Shown here: positions 23,487-32,741 of the stretch, in pieces
Layout of the letters: each line of letters begins with the position of its first letter
Numbering within the stretch: the first letter of the stretch is position 1
Source of the DNA: Agrobacterium tumefaciens
GTDB lineage: Bacteria; Pseudomonadota; Alphaproteobacteria; Rhizobiales; Rhizobiaceae
Assembly: GCA_025559845.1 (NCBI GenBank)
Contig: CP048469.1
Location: 124,001-188,000, forward strand
DNA length: 64,000 bases
Reading direction: 5' to 3'
Notes under the pieces: generated by a model
Told to the model about the DNA's origin: nothing
The model's database searches: none
The model's input: the letters and a program-made list of their open reading frames with translations, nothing else
Translations under genes and position numbers: made by a program

Positions 23487-25598
23487 ATGCTTGATGGCAG
23501 CTATGACAGCCTATTAGTGCTGTTCTCGTTGGCGGTTGCCATATTGGCATCCTATACCACACTGGTTGTTGCAGGCCGTATCGCGACATCTTCCGGTCGT
23601 CCCGCCCGATGGTGGTTGGCAGGCGGTGCCTGCACCATGGGGATCGGGATCTGGTCCATGCACTTCATTGGCATGTTGGCCTTCGATCTGCCGATGGACC
23701 TCGGCTACGATTTGCTGCTCACGCTGTTGTCACTCCTGTTCGCAGTCGCCGCCTCCGCCTTTGCTCTCTGGATCGTCACGCAAGAAACGTTGACCCTCCG
23801 GCTACTCGCCGCCGGCGCCCTGGTGATGGGTGGCGGGGTAGCGGGCATGCATTACATCGGCATGGCGTCCATGCGGATGATGCCTGGCATCGTTTATGAC
23901 ACGACGCTGCTCGGACTGTCTGTTCTCGTTGCTATTTGCGGGTCTGCAGTGGCGATATGGTGTAAGTTCGTACTGCGCCATCGTTTCACGAACGCCACTC
24001 AGCTTCGCCTCCTCGCGGCAATCGTCATGGGGCTGGCGATCGCGGGCATGCATTACATTGGCATGGCCGCCGCGAACTTTCCTGCAGGCAGCATTTGCGG
24101 CGCGGCGCAAGGCGGTGTGCATGCACACTGGCTCGCCCTGACCATCATTCTCGCGGTGCTGGCCGTACTGGCCATCGCGCTGATCGTCTCGGTGCTCGAT
24201 CAGCGCATGGAATCCCGGACGGCATTGCTGGCGAAAGAACTGGCAGAAGCCAATCAGGAGCTGACGTACCTCGCCCTGCACGACAACCTCACCAAGCTCC
24301 CCAATCGCGTCCTTCTTGAGGATCGACTGAACCAGGCCATGGAGCGGGCGCGCCGCGAGAAAAGCCGCTTCGCGCTGATGTTCATGGATCTGGACGGCTT
24401 CAAGGCGGTCAACGATGCCTACGGTCATCTGCTGGGCGATATGCTCCTTGTCGCAGCTTCCGGACGCATTGTGGAGAACACCCGCGGCAGTGACACCGTT
24501 GCGCGCGTCGGCGGTGATGAGTTCGTCGTCCTGGCTCAGGTGGACGAACCAACCGATGCCGGAGTGTTGGCCAGCAAGCTGGTGGCGGCGATCGGAGAAC
24601 CGTACCTGGTGAAAGGGCATGAGCTTCATGTCTCGACCAGCATCGGCATCGCCATCTATCCGGGCAACGGCGAAAACCAGGACGAGCTGCTGACCAATGC
24701 CGATGCGGCGATGTATCACGTGAAGGGGAAAGGTCGCGACGACTACTGCTTCTTCGAGGCGTCGATGACCGCCAATGCGCACGGTCAGGTGCAGCTGCTG
24801 CAGGACTTGCGTATGGCGCTGAAGCGCAACCAACTTGCTCTCTACTACCAGCCCAAGTTCACCGCGCCCCACGGTCCGATTACCGGCCTGGAGGCCCTGC
24901 TGCGCTGGATGCATCCCGCCCATGGCATGCTCGGCCCGGCGAGCTTCATTCCGCTGGCCGAGAAGACAGGTTTGATCGTGCCGATCGGCGAGTGGGTGCT
25001 GAACGAGGCATGCCGGCAGATGGCCGCGTGGCGGGATGAAGGACGTGAGGACTGGACTATCGCGGTCAACCTGTCTGCGGTGCAGCTCGCGCATTCGGGC
25101 TTGGTGGACGCAGTGCGCGGCGCTCTGGATCGCCATGGGCTGGAACCGCACCGGCTGGTGCTGGAAATCACCGAGTCGACCGCCATGCGTGACGTCGATA
25201 GCAGTCAGGCGATCCTTCAGAAGCTGCATGACATCGGCGTCCGCATCTCCATCGACGATTTCGGAACGGGCTATTCCAGCCTGCTGTACCTCAAGCGGTT
25301 GCCGGCAACGGAACTCAAGATCGATCGCTGCTTCGTACACGACCTTGCTTGCGGCACAGAGGATGCCGCCATCGTCTCGGCCATCGTCGCCCTGGGACAG
25401 ACGCTTGATCTTCGGGTCGTAGCCGAAGGCGTGGAGACGGCCGAACAGCAGGAATTCCTGACCAGTCTCGGCTGCGATACGCTTCAGGGCTATCTGCTGG
25501 CGTACCCCATGCAGGCGGATGAAGTGATTGCCCTGCCGGATATCGGCAAGGTGTCCGATGACAGGCCCGCGGCACCGGATGAAATGGAACTGGTCTGA
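23487..25598 (+). CDS. MHYT-GGDEF-EAL membrane protein (c-di-GMP turnover)
   Basis: 703 aa. The N-terminal MHYT sensor has seven membrane helices (to about 235) with the signature repeated three times (MHFIGM near 55, MHYIGM near 117 and 188); MHYT domains are thought to bind copper and sense oxygen, CO or NO. A GGDEF domain with an intact GGDEF at 342-346 and an EAL domain with E469 in EALLRW, VNLSAVQL, ITEST, DDFGTGYSS and ELKIDR follow. Both catalytic sites look complete, so net activity cannot be predicted. It resembles Pseudomonas MucR and YkoW-type proteins. The gene is on the plus strand between two backbone genes on the minus strand, marking it as an insertion. Confidence 0.94.
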   Translation: MLDGSYDSLLVLFSLAVAILASYTTLVVAGRIATSSGRPARWWLAGGACTMGIGIWSMHFIGMLAFDLPMDLGYDLLLTLLSLLFAVAASAFALWIVTQETLTLRLLAAGALVMGGGVAGMHYIGMASMRMMPGIVYDTTLLGLSVLVAICGSAVAIWCKFVLRHRFTNATQLRLLAAIVMGLAIAGMHYIGMAAANFPAGSICGAAQGGVHAHWLALTIILAVLAVLAIALIVSVLDQRMESRTALLAKELAEANQELTYLALHDNLTKLPNRVLLEDRLNQAMERARREKSRFALMFMDLDGFKAVNDAYGHLLGDMLLVAASGRIVENTRGSDTVARVGGDEFVVLAQVDEPTDAGVLASKLVAAIGEPYLVKGHELHVSTSIGIAIYPGNGENQDELLTNADAAMYHVKGKGRDDYCFFEASMTANAHGQVQLLQDLRMALKRNQLALYYQPKFTAPHGPITGLEALLRWMHPAHGMLGPASFIPLAEKTGLIVPIGEWVLNEACRQMAAWRDEGREDWTIAVNLSAVQLAHSGLVDAVRGALDRHGLEPHRLVLEITESTAMRDVDSSQAILQKLHDIGVRISIDDFGTGYSSLLYLKRLPATELKIDRCFVHDLACGTEDAAIVSAIVALGQTLDLRVVAEGVETAEQQEFLTSLGCDTLQGYLLAYPMQADEVIALPDIGKVSDDRPAAPDEMELV

Positions 25599-25637
25599 CA
25601 GACTGTTCCAGCCGGAAGACGCCAGCCACTTCCCGGT

Positions 25638-28520
25638 TTAGTCCAATGCGTCCAGAGGCAAAGAGTTGATGCCGCGCGCCCGGTCGATTTTTTCCGCGAC
25701 CTTGAAGGCGGCATCGAGTTCGCTGATGCCGAACTGCTGCATCAGCTGGTAGCGCTCGGCTTTCTCTTCCGGCTCCGTCATGGCAAGCGCCAGGTACAGG
25801 CTGGGCGGGACGGCGCGGAACAGCAGTTCCATCGACTTGGACAGGATCACCCCTTCCGTGAACTTGCCGGCCTCCTTCCTGGCCGAGAGCATCAGGGCTT
25901 TCTGTGACGGGTTGAGTTCGCGGAAACGGGCGATCTTCTCTACCTCGTCGGGTGGCATGCTGAGGCAGATCCACCATTCAATCATGTTGAGCATGGGCTC
26001 CGCCGCTTTCGGCAGGTCGTCGAGGTTCTGTGTAGCTAGCCAGTACCAGGCCCCCAGCTTGCGCCACATTTTTGTGATTTTCACGACATAGGGCGCGAGC
26101 AACGGGTTCTTGGTGATGATATGGCCCTCATCTGTCACGTTGACGATGGGGCGGCCGAGGAACTGATCGCGTTCGGCGATGTTGTTGACCGTGTTGATGA
26201 GGCTGATATACGCGATCGAAAGCTGCGCGTTGTAGCCCTCGCGCGCGAACGTCGCCAGGTCAACGATGGTGATGTCCGCCTCCGGCCACGGAGTACCGGG
26301 CCGGTCGAACATTTCGCCGTCGATCCCTTGACAGAACATATCCATCGCATCCGACATTTCTAGTAAGCGCGTGCGGCGGGTTTCAGGCAGCGTGGAATCA
26401 CGGCCGCGCTCACGCAACGCATCGCGCACGTCGCGGGTCAACACCGTGCGCTTCTCCGACACGCAACGCTGTGCGGCCTCAAGAATGCACTGGCGGATCA
26501 GGCTGCGATCGGCCCGCGTCATTCGGGCTTCCTCTTTGTCCTCGCCGCCTGTGATCATGAGCCGCGCAGTGATTTCCAGTTCCCCGAGCACGTCACGCTG
26601 TTCGTCGCCTTCCGCCAATTCCTCTTCTGCGGTGTCGTCGTCCAGCGCATCCGCATCGAGCGTCTGCACCTGGCTTGGCGTATCCACCAGTCGCCAGGCA
26701 TCGGCAAACGGTGCGAGGCTCACGCCAGCGCCGGGCGACAGCTTGACGCGATGCACGGTGAGGCCCAGCCGCGCCGCGAAATCGCCGAACAGGCCGAAGC
26801 TGTTGCCTGCTTCCACGATGAACATCCGCGGGCGGTAAATTGCGGTGATCTGGTTGAGGATGTTGTTCAGGGTGGCGCTCTTGCCCGAGCCGGTGGGTCC
26901 GAACAGGAACAGGTGCGCATTCATCTGCCGGTCGAGGCGGTTCAGCGGATCGAAGGTGACAGTGCCGCCGCCGCGATTGAAGAAGGTGATGCCGGGATGG
27001 CCTGTTCCCTGGCTGCGACCCCAGACCGGGGCCAGATTGGCCGCGTGCTGGGCAAACATGAGCTGGGTGTACCACTGCCGTTTGTCCTTGCCGGGGTCGT
27101 AGACGCAAGGAAGCCAGCGCAGGTAGCTGTTGAGCGGAGCAACTTCGTCTTCCTCACGCACGGGCTGCAGGCCCGCATTGAGCAGGACATTGCCGAGCTG
27201 AAGGCCGCGCATATCGAGATCGGCCAGGTCGCGGCCGCGCAGGTAGAACGCCAGCGAAGCGCGGTAGAGCTTGTGCGAACTGCCGATCAGACCGCGTGCC
27301 TGTTGCACGTCCTTGAGCGCCTGCTCCGATGCCAGGGTTTCGCCGACCGCTTTTTTTGCCAGATGGTTCAGATGGGCTTCGAGAATGTCCTGCGGCGTGA
27401 TCACCAGGGTGAGGCACATGGTCGTGTCTTCGGGCATCTGGTCGAACAGGGCATTGATGGCGTCGCCCCCCTTGCGGGTTTCGCCGGTCAGATGGCCGGT
27501 TGCCGGCGGCGTGCGCAAACGGTCGAGCACGATGGTGCGATGGGGCATGCCGTCGAAGAACCAGAGGCCGTTCTCGACATCGGATCTCGGCTGGCCGAAA
27601 AACAGCCGCTGCGCGAAGTCAGTGCCGCTGGCAAGTTCCAGTTCGCCTTCTTCGGTGTCTTCAGGATAGGAAGCCAGGCGATAGAACCGCTCGCGGTCTT
27701 CGTCTGTCGGACCCAGCAGCGCCGGTCCTGGATTGAACCAGGGCAGCAACCAGGCGTGGATCGCGGCGGCATCGAGGCGGTGCGCCTGCACACCGGCATT
27801 AGCGAGGCCGCCAGCCAGGCGTTCGCAGACGACATTCAGCGCCTGTTCGGGGGATTGCCCGCGCCGGGCCGGCGCATTGCCTACGCGCCGATAGACGACC
27901 AGCCGGACACGTCGCGTCTGCCCGCGCCAGGGCAAGCGAGTGACCGTGCGGTCCTCGAACAGCCCTCCCTGCCGGGAGACGGCGCGCAGATGGTGGCCGA
28001 AGAAACGGAGATAGAACTTCGTGAACTCGCTTTCCCTGGCCCGAGGCTGAAGGTAGTTTTCGAGCGTCGAAAGATAGCGGTTCCAGTCGGCATCATCCTG
28101 GGCATACAACTGCACCACCCATGGGGACTCGTCCAGCTCGTCGAAACTGTCCTGCAGCGCGTTTTCCAGCGCGTCCCGGACCTGAGCCAGCCAGGATGCT
28201 TCCCGTCCTTCCGTGCCGATCGGCATCAACTCGAAAAATGCCGCGACGGAAATACCGTCCTCCAGAAGCATGCACCTGGATTCCGGCAGATACTCCACCC
28301 ACGGCAGCAGGTCGGCAAAGGACGGCGACACGTCGTAAAGCGCCTGCTCATCGGCCAGTGTCGCTGGCCTGTGCCTGGCTGTGTCCCGCTTGCCGGGTTC
28401 AGGGATTCCGTGTGCCTCCAGTGACGCGAGATAGCGAGCCCAGGCATCCGATGGAGCATCTGGCGAGGAGCCGCTATTGACCTCTGTCGCCGTAGCGCGG
28501 CGTTTGAAAAACGGTCCCAT
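25638..28520 (-). CDS. traC: TraC/VirB4-type conjugative ATPase, TIGR03744 family
   Basis: 960 aa ATPase that powers assembly of the conjugative pilus and channel at the inner membrane. Walker A is GPTGSGKS at 541-548 (HLFLFGPTGSGKSATLNNIL), Walker B lies in the later DITIVDLATFAREGYNAQL or INVTDEGHIITKNP region, and the C-terminal part (YWLATQNLDDLPK) is typical of VirB4-like proteins. The length matches the PFL_4706 family. It directly abuts the lipoprotein gene upstream (shared base at 28520). The stop is 39 bases from the end of the convergent MHYT gene. Confidence 0.95.
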   Translation of the reverse strand: MGPFFKRRATATEVNSGSSPDAPSDAWARYLASLEAHGIPEPGKRDTARHRPATLADEQALYDVSPSFADLLPWVEYLPESRCMLLEDGISVAAFFELMPIGTEGREASWLAQVRDALENALQDSFDELDESPWVVQLYAQDDADWNRYLSTLENYLQPRARESEFTKFYLRFFGHHLRAVSRQGGLFEDRTVTRLPWRGQTRRVRLVVYRRVGNAPARRGQSPEQALNVVCERLAGGLANAGVQAHRLDAAAIHAWLLPWFNPGPALLGPTDEDRERFYRLASYPEDTEEGELELASGTDFAQRLFFGQPRSDVENGLWFFDGMPHRTIVLDRLRTPPATGHLTGETRKGGDAINALFDQMPEDTTMCLTLVITPQDILEAHLNHLAKKAVGETLASEQALKDVQQARGLIGSSHKLYRASLAFYLRGRDLADLDMRGLQLGNVLLNAGLQPVREEDEVAPLNSYLRWLPCVYDPGKDKRQWYTQLMFAQHAANLAPVWGRSQGTGHPGITFFNRGGGTVTFDPLNRLDRQMNAHLFLFGPTGSGKSATLNNILNQITAIYRPRMFIVEAGNSFGLFGDFAARLGLTVHRVKLSPGAGVSLAPFADAWRLVDTPSQVQTLDADALDDDTAEEELAEGDEQRDVLGELEITARLMITGGEDKEEARMTRADRSLIRQCILEAAQRCVSEKRTVLTRDVRDALRERGRDSTLPETRRTRLLEMSDAMDMFCQGIDGEMFDRPGTPWPEADITIVDLATFAREGYNAQLSIAYISLINTVNNIAERDQFLGRPIVNVTDEGHIITKNPLLAPYVVKITKMWRKLGAWYWLATQNLDDLPKAAEPMLNMIEWWICLSMPPDEVEKIARFRELNPSQKALMLSARKEAGKFTEGVILSKSMELLFRAVPPSLYLALAMTEPEEKAERYQLMQQFGISELDAAFKVAEKIDRARGINSLPLDALD

Positions 28521-28954
28521 CAGTAGTCCTCGGTCCGTTCGCCCGGCATGGCGTATTGCACGCGCTGGTACAGCGGGAAGACAGTGGTGTAGCCGGGAAT
28601 TGGCACCGGATCGGTGCCTGCGAGATGCGGAAACACGTACAGGGTGAGATCGGGGTTCGGCAGGCGCTGGAACTGCCGGTAGATCTCGTTTTGCGCCGTG
28701 CGGGTATAGCTGGCATTGACCGCAGGTGCGGCCTTCACATCGACTTCGGTCAGCGGACGGCGCAGCGATTGTCTGGCGTCGAGCAACTGCCGTGCGGCCT
28801 GACCGCCGCGGGCGCTGCCGCCGGTTTCCTCGTTCCAGATGTCCATCATGGTCTGTCCATCGTGGGGCAGCAGTTTTTCCTTGCTGGTCGAGCAGCCGCC
28901 AAGCGCCACGGCAATGGCCAGCACCGCCAGGCCGTTAATCCAGATCCTGTGCAT
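28520..28954 (-). CDS. Conjugative transfer lipoprotein, TIGR03751 family
   Basis: 144 aa starting at 28954 (MHRIWINGLAV), supported by GGAGG eight bases upstream; the longer open frame is not real coding. The N-terminus is a lipoprotein signal with lipobox LGGC (LAVLAIAVALGGCSTSKEK). The remaining sequence (DGQTMMDIWNEETGGSARGGQAARQLL) is the family-typical outer-membrane-associated part. It overlaps the upstream TIGR03752 gene by 20 bases and meets the traC-type gene downstream. Probable TraV-like component of the outer-membrane core, inferred from position and size. Confidence 0.88.
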   Translation of the reverse strand: MHRIWINGLAVLAIAVALGGCSTSKEKLLPHDGQTMMDIWNEETGGSARGGQAARQLLDARQSLRRPLTEVDVKAAPAVNASYTRTAQNEIYRQFQRLPNPDLTLYVFPHLAGTDPVPIPGYTTVFPLYQRVQYAMPGERTEDY

Positions 28955-30368
28955 CAGAAGCACCTCCGAGACGATGATCGACCTTGCGCCCCTTCGGGTC
29001 GTAATCGATGGTGAGGGGTTGTTCGAGATGAACCGCGACCCTGGCGCCGGGTTTGACGTACACCGCCGCGAACGCCTGGCCATAGAGCTTGTTCACCCAC
29101 TGCGACATGTCCTGGACGCCACCGGCGAGGATGCGGCCCATCGCTTCGTTGCCGGAAATGCCGACCGTGCCGAGCGAGCCGTTGTTGTTGGCGACTACCG
29201 CTACGCTGCCGTTGTCGGATTTGATCAGCGATGCCGCACCTGCCCCGGCAGCGGTGATCAGTGCCTGAGTGCCGAGATACTGCTGGGCATTGCTGCGCCG
29301 TTCACCGCTCACGCAGGGAATGCCGTAGGGATCGCTGATCCAGCCGAGGCCGTCCTGCATGCTGTTGCCGTTGGCGTTGTTGCTCTGCTGGCGGTTGCCG
29401 CCACGCTCGCCATCCTCGGGCACCGTGCGGATGGTGCCGTCATGGAACACGAAAGTGACCGAACGGATTTGCCCGCGCACGCAGGAGAGCGTCCAGTCGC
29501 CCGACGCTGTTCCGCTGACGACCGCACCGGCGACATCGGGAATGTCGATGCCATTGGCGGTAAGGTTGTCCGGGCCGATCAGGACCTTGAAGGGGTACGG
29601 ATCGTTCACGGTCCCGTCGATCGGTACACGCCCGATCAACGCCGTCATCGAAATCGATCCCATCAACGTGGCGTTCGTAGGTACGGTATAGACGGGCTTC
29701 GCCGTGGAGACGCCGGTCGCTTTGCTGCCGGCATCGACGACTGCATCCCTCGTCGTATCCAGCGTTTTCTGTGCCGGGCCGAAACTGGTCGGGAATGTGA
29801 AGTTCCCGGCTGTGCCAGGGGTACGGCTTTTGCCGTCGCTGCGGGCATCCTCCGGCTCGATCCAGCGCACGCCATCGGCTCCGGGGCCGTCACCAGGCTC
29901 CAGTCCCAGCCCGACCGGCAGATCGGCATGTCCGCTCTTGTTGCTCAGGTTCTCGAACTGGCGTTGGAGATCCTGCAGCAGACCCTGAGTTTGCTGGCGT
30001 TCGCTGGCAACCTGCTCGCGGTCGTTCTTCAACTGATTGCGCTCGGTTTCCAGGGCGCTCTGGATACGGCGATCGATGGCGCCCTCGCGTTGGCGCAGGC
30101 GCTCGTTCTCCGCTTTCTGGGTCTTGTTGTCGGTGAGTGCGGTTTGCAGTTCGGTGCGCAACTGCCGGACCTGGCCGACCAGCGTCGCCACCGTATCCCG
30201 TGGCGTGTCGCCTTCGATGCCAAGGGCCCTGGCTTCTTCGGGCGTGAGCTGGGTTCCGCCATCGCGGCCGGGCTGGCTACCTCCACCGGAAAACAGCTTC
30301 ACGCCGACAAAGACCAGCAACAGCGCCATCGGGATCATCAGCCACTTGAGCAGGCCATTACCTTTCAT
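28935..30368 (-). CDS. TraB/VirB10-like protein, TIGR03752 family
   Basis: 477 aa. Start at 30368 (MKGNGLLKWLMIP) chosen because GGAGG lies five bases upstream; an ATG four codons earlier is weaker. One N-terminal membrane helix (about 6-26), a coiled coil (about 65-125, with KTQKAENERLRQREGAIDRRI), and a C-terminal beta-rich domain (TLMGSISMTALIGRVPIDG, PGARVAVHLEQPLTIDYD) give the VirB10/TraB layout that spans the periplasm and links both membranes. It overlaps both neighbours, as usual for this operon. Confidence 0.9.
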   Translation of the reverse strand: MKGNGLLKWLMIPMALLLVFVGVKLFSGGGSQPGRDGGTQLTPEEARALGIEGDTPRDTVATLVGQVRQLRTELQTALTDNKTQKAENERLRQREGAIDRRIQSALETERNQLKNDREQVASERQQTQGLLQDLQRQFENLSNKSGHADLPVGLGLEPGDGPGADGVRWIEPEDARSDGKSRTPGTAGNFTFPTSFGPAQKTLDTTRDAVVDAGSKATGVSTAKPVYTVPTNATLMGSISMTALIGRVPIDGTVNDPYPFKVLIGPDNLTANGIDIPDVAGAVVSGTASGDWTLSCVRGQIRSVTFVFHDGTIRTVPEDGERGGNRQQSNNANGNSMQDGLGWISDPYGIPCVSGERRSNAQQYLGTQALITAAGAGAASLIKSDNGSVAVVANNNGSLGTVGISGNEAMGRILAGGVQDMSQWVNKLYGQAFAAVYVKPGARVAVHLEQPLTIDYDPKGRKVDHRLGGASDAQDLD

Positions 30369-31263
30369 GACGGCCTCCATTCTTGTCGGTCGGTGCCTTC
30401 GGCTCCGGCAGGTTCAGCGCCGCGTTGACGGGACTGATCGTTGGCAGCAGCGATTCAGCCAGGCCGTGTCCTTTGGTCACCAGGTAAACCACCGACGTGT
30501 CGTCGGGCGTGCCGGCCGGCCCCAGCGTGTTGTGCTGGAATGCTCCGGTCATGAAGTCGCCTTGCAGATCGCGTGGGTCGAGAGACAGCCAGCGTTTCGA
30601 GGTGTTGGTGAGGCGCACAGCCGTGACCCAAAGGCCATCGAGCCGCCAGGCAGCGAGCGCACGGGTGCGTACCGGTAGGGTCGGCAGCAAGGTATCCAGC
30701 GGCAGGTTGCGTTTCAGATTGACGCGCGTGATGCCGGATACCGGTTCGACAGTACGCAGGGGCGCATAGAGGTTCTGGGCGGCAAAGCGTGTCAGCACTA
30801 CGGGCACCGGCGTCTCGCGAGCTGTACGGGACACCGTATCCTGCGTGTCATCGTCAGCCGTTGCTGCCGCTGTCAGGTCGCCGTAACGGGTGGGCGCACC
30901 CTCGGCCTCGACAATGCGCACGGGCTCCAGCGGTGCCTGACCTGCCGGTGCAGCTTCGGCGGCAATGTCCAGCAGGATCAACGCACCGCTATCGGCATCC
31001 TGCAATTGCAGTCGCGTGGGCTCGATCGGTTCGCTGGCACGCAGGTAGATCGCGCCACCGGCACTCTGGACACGCAGGCGGCCGGCCAGCGATGCCGGGA
31101 CGCCGACACGGACGTTGCGGTCGATAAAGACGATGCGCTCCTGATCCACATGCAGGGACACAGCCAGCGGCAGTCGCTCCCAGCGCAGGATTTCCAGCGC
31201 CTGGACCGCAGTGGGCAGTCCCGCGGTGACCAGGATGCCGAGGAGATAGAGGACGTGTTTCAT
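30358..31263 (-). CDS. TraK/VirB9-like secretin-type protein, TIGR03749 family
   Basis: 301 aa exported protein with a signal peptide (MKHVLYLLGILVTAGLPTAVQA) and a beta-rich mature part (LEILRWERLPLAVSLHVDQERIVFIDRNVRVGVPASLAGRLRVQSAGGAIYLRAS), the family hallmark. By position it is the TraK/VirB9-like component of the outer core. It overlaps the downstream TIGR03752 gene by 11 bases and the upstream TIGR03746 gene by four. Confidence 0.9.
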   Translation of the reverse strand: MKHVLYLLGILVTAGLPTAVQALEILRWERLPLAVSLHVDQERIVFIDRNVRVGVPASLAGRLRVQSAGGAIYLRASEPIEPTRLQLQDADSGALILLDIAAEAAPAGQAPLEPVRIVEAEGAPTRYGDLTAAATADDDTQDTVSRTARETPVPVVLTRFAAQNLYAPLRTVEPVSGITRVNLKRNLPLDTLLPTLPVRTRALAAWRLDGLWVTAVRLTNTSKRWLSLDPRDLQGDFMTGAFQHNTLGPAGTPDDTSVVYLVTKGHGLAESLLPTISPVNAALNLPEPKAPTDKNGGRHER

Positions 31264-31952
31264 GGCGTGTCTCCCAATGGGCCGCCGAGGCCGCCGGATG
31301 TCGCTCCGGTCGGGGGCACAGGGTCAGGGGTGGTGATGCGCTGCGGCGCGCCGCTGTAGCAGTCGATGGCCAGACCGAAGGGGTTGCGTTCCGGATCGAC
31401 ATCCGAGCGCACGACCTTGAGGGGGTAGCGCACCAGCGCGCGCTTGACCTGTTCGGAGCCGTAGTATTCGTCTGCTGTCACATCCAGCGTGACGATCCAG
31501 TCGCGGTCCGAGACGGCCTTGACGCGCAGCGTGGGGTCTTCTCCGTAGCCCCGGCCGGGGATCTCGTAGATACCGCGCACGCGCTGACGCAGCTCGCCGG
31601 CCGTGCGGCGATATTCGTAGTCGTGGCGCAGGAAGCTCTGGCAGGATGGCGTGAAGTAAGGCGACAGCACATGGATGTTGCGGGAATAGTCTTCATCGCC
31701 ATTGACGGGCCAGCGCTGGAGTTGCTGCCAGATATAAAACGAGAACGAATAAACCGACTCTGGCGGCACTTCCCACCATTTCCTGGTGCTGCCCGAGCGC
31801 AGGTCCGGCGGCACGTGAATGGTCAGGTCGCGCGGCGCATTCCACCAGCCGATCCCCATGACCAGGGCCACCAGCAGCAAAGCGCCCGCGCCCAGGCGCA
31901 GGGTCTTGATATGCGCCTGCAGATGGGTGATCTCGTTCTTGAACCGGCTCAT
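31260..31952 (-). CDS. TraE/VirB8-like protein, TIGR03746 family
   Basis: 230 aa, starting at 31952 (MSRFKNEITHLQAHIKTL); the longer open frame upstream belongs to another frame's gene. A single N-terminal membrane helix (about 21-40, GAGALLLVALVMGIGWW) is followed by a periplasmic VirB8-like domain (YSFSFYIWQQLQRWPVNGDEDY, PSCQSFLRHDYEYRR). It probably bridges the ATPases and the core complex. Start and preceding gene overlap by four bases (ATGA). Confidence 0.9.
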   Translation of the reverse strand: MSRFKNEITHLQAHIKTLRLGAGALLLVALVMGIGWWNAPRDLTIHVPPDLRSGSTRKWWEVPPESVYSFSFYIWQQLQRWPVNGDEDYSRNIHVLSPYFTPSCQSFLRHDYEYRRTAGELRQRVRGIYEIPGRGYGEDPTLRVKAVSDRDWIVTLDVTADEYYGSEQVKRALVRYPLKVVRSDVDPERNPFGLAIDCYSGAPQRITTPDPVPPTGATSGGLGGPLGDTP

Positions 31953-32350
31953 GAGGTGGCCCTCCGCCTGGTTGTCCAGTAGCCCGAGCGGGTCACCAGG
32001 TCCCGCCCGCCGACGAACTGGGCAATGCCCGGATGCCGTCGTGCGATCCACCATTGGATCTGCCGGTAAAGCCAGGTGTCGGGCCTGCCGCGTTTCTGGC
32101 GGCGCAACATGCCGCCGCCGGCAAAGACGCCGGCGGCGATGCCGAGCACGATGGCAGTGGGCGCGATGGCGATCATCGAGAAGACAATCGCCAGCGGAAT
32201 GCCCACCGACAGGCCGGCCGCGCCCGACAAGCCTGCACACACCCATAGTTCATCGGCCGTGAGGCCGCGAACGACCACGGGATGGCGGTTGAGGCGATGC
32301 GGCAGGAACGCTACCGTTCCGTCAGGCCGGACGTCCTGATGCTCAGGCAT
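31949..32350 (-). CDS. Conjugative element membrane protein, TIGR03750 family (TraL-like)
   Basis: 133 aa with two adjacent membrane helices (about 38-60 and 62-80; GAAGLSVGIPLAIVFSMIAIAPTAIVLGIAAGVF) between a polar N-terminus with FLPHRLNRHPVVVRGLT and a basic C-terminus (RRQKRGRPDTWLYRQIQWW). This is the TraL/VirB3-like slot. It overlaps the next gene by four bases. Confidence 0.88.
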   Translation of the reverse strand: MPEHQDVRPDGTVAFLPHRLNRHPVVVRGLTADELWVCAGLSGAAGLSVGIPLAIVFSMIAIAPTAIVLGIAAGVFAGGGMLRRQKRGRPDTWLYRQIQWWIARRHPGIAQFVGGRDLVTRSGYWTTRRRATS

Positions 32351-32359
32351 GCTCGTACC

Positions 32360-32725
32360 TCACAGAACGCCGGTGGCTTCGGTGAGCAGCCAGATGCCGA
32401 CGACCAGGAGGACGGCGCCTACCGCGACTGTCAGACCGAACTGGCCCCACGTTTTGCGGCCCGTGTGGATTTCGGCATAGGTGCCGTAAGCGTGATAGCA
32501 AACGCCGACGAACATCGATGCGACCACCAGCAAGGCGATCAGCATCACGATGTCGTAGCCGTAGTTGCGCAGCGTATCCATGATGCCCGAGCCCGTGCCG
32601 CGCGACGGGTCTTCAAGCGTGGGCAGGCCCTGGGCCTGAGCGAGCGAACTCAGCATGGCAAACGCCGGCAGGGAAGCCAGGGCGGCGATGCGTGCGGAGC
32701 GGAAGGGATGCGAAACCGGATTCAT
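32360..32725 (-). CDS. Conjugative element membrane protein, TIGR03745 family (pilin-like position)
   Basis: 121 aa with an export signal (ARIAALASLPAFAMLSSLAQA) and two further hydrophobic helices (about 57-78 and 98-118). Size and two-helix layout are those of TraA/VirB2-type pilins, and this family occupies the pilin slot in MPF-G systems, so it is the probable pilus subunit. This remains an inference from position and shape. Confidence 0.85.
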   Translation of the reverse strand: MNPVSHPFRSARIAALASLPAFAMLSSLAQAQGLPTLEDPSRGTGSGIMDTLRNYGYDIVMLIALLVVASMFVGVCYHAYGTYAEIHTGRKTWGQFGLTVAVGAVLLVVGIWLLTEATGVL

Positions 32726-32741
32726 GATGTGAGCCTTTGCG

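Noticed and set aside
23802..25340. 512-codon minus-strand frame
   Set aside because: Antisense to the MHYT-GGDEF-EAL gene; shadow frame.
26751..28424. 557-codon plus-strand frame
   Set aside because: Antisense to the TraC-type ATPase; no motifs, and the composition is that of a high-GC shadow frame.
28839..30428. 529-codon plus-strand frame
   Set aside because: Antisense to the TIGR03752 and TIGR03751 genes; no family likeness.
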